This document shows positions 63,981-64,000 of a stretch of DNA of 64,000 bases, piece after piece (within the stretch, counting starts at the first letter, position 1; each line of letters starts with the position of its first letter). The notes beneath the pieces are model-generated. The model was given only the letters and a program-made list of their open reading frames with translations, made no database searches and was not told the DNA's origin. The DNA is from Pokkaliibacter plantistimulans (GTDB lineage Bacteria; Pseudomonadota; Gammaproteobacteria; Pseudomonadales; Balneatricaceae): contig NZ_CP177354.1 in assembly GCF_046844695.1 (NCBI RefSeq), positions 5,580,001 to 5,644,000 of the forward strand. Direction: 5' to 3'. Made by a program: the position numbers and the translations under genes.

Positions 63981-64000
63981 AGTGCTCTAGCGTTAATCAC

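Overview
The window is a chromosomal segment of a gammaproteobacterium, most likely a marine or halotolerant member of the Oceanospirillales. I infer this from the high-GC, densely packed gene layout, the Halomonas-type alpha-glucosidase, the betaine uptake operon and the Pseudomonas-like ant, fagA-fumC and hpxO genes. There are no rRNA or tRNA genes, no CRISPR array and no prophage. One insertion sequence (IS110 family) and two copies of a MITE-like repeat are present.

Layout. 1-1.6 kb: the 3' end of a chemoreceptor gene and rluA. 2.0-11.6 kb: an alpha-glucoside utilisation locus, with a LamB/ScrY-type porin divergent from an ABC transporter operon (binding protein, two permeases, GH13 alpha-glucosidase, ATPase) that ends in its own LacI-family regulator. 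11.6-14.8 kb: a membrane di-iron hydroxylase, a VOC protein, purU and a TetR regulator. 14.8-16.1 kb: IS110. 16.2-25.5 kb: an aromatic amine locus on the minus strand, with anthranilate 1,2-dioxygenase antABC, a LIV-type ABC transporter and an arylformamidase-like hydrolase. 25.9-28.5 kb: small lipoproteins, an EamA transporter and an orphan hypothetical gene.

28.7-37.2 kb is the clearest system in the window. A guanidine-I (ykkC) riboswitch precedes an ABC transporter (binding protein, permease, ATPase), two DUF1989 proteins and a biotin-dependent carboxylase of the urea carboxylase type. The riboswitch argues that this is a guanidine import and degradation operon: guanidine is carboxylated, then deiminated to allophanate. 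The allophanate hydrolase that would complete the pathway is not in the window.

37.6-43.2 kb: an exported protein, an NsrR-like Fe-S regulator, the urate hydroxylase hpxO, a DUF1835 protein and a translationally coupled serine hydrolase/lipoprotein pair that resembles an effector/immunity module. 43.3-52.7 kb: a P2-type cation ATPase, a YefM/YoeB-type toxin-antitoxin pair, a PhzF protein, Fur-box-linked fagA-fumC, and acnA. 52.8-58.9 kb: a LysR regulator with a divergent NADP-binding reductase whose start region is triplicated, an Lrp/AsnC regulator divergent from a class V aminotransferase lacking the desulfurase cysteine, a CPA1 Na+/H+ antiporter and cytochrome b561. 59.1-64 kb: a betaine/proline-type ABC operon led by a TetR regulator and a pyrroline-5-carboxylate-reductase-like protein.

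Recurring themes are stable hairpins between binding-protein and permease genes in three separate ABC operons, REP-like palindromes around the IS110 copy and in the antB-antC gap, and a palindromic motif (core CGTGNNCACG next to GATCT) just downstream of several minus-strand genes.
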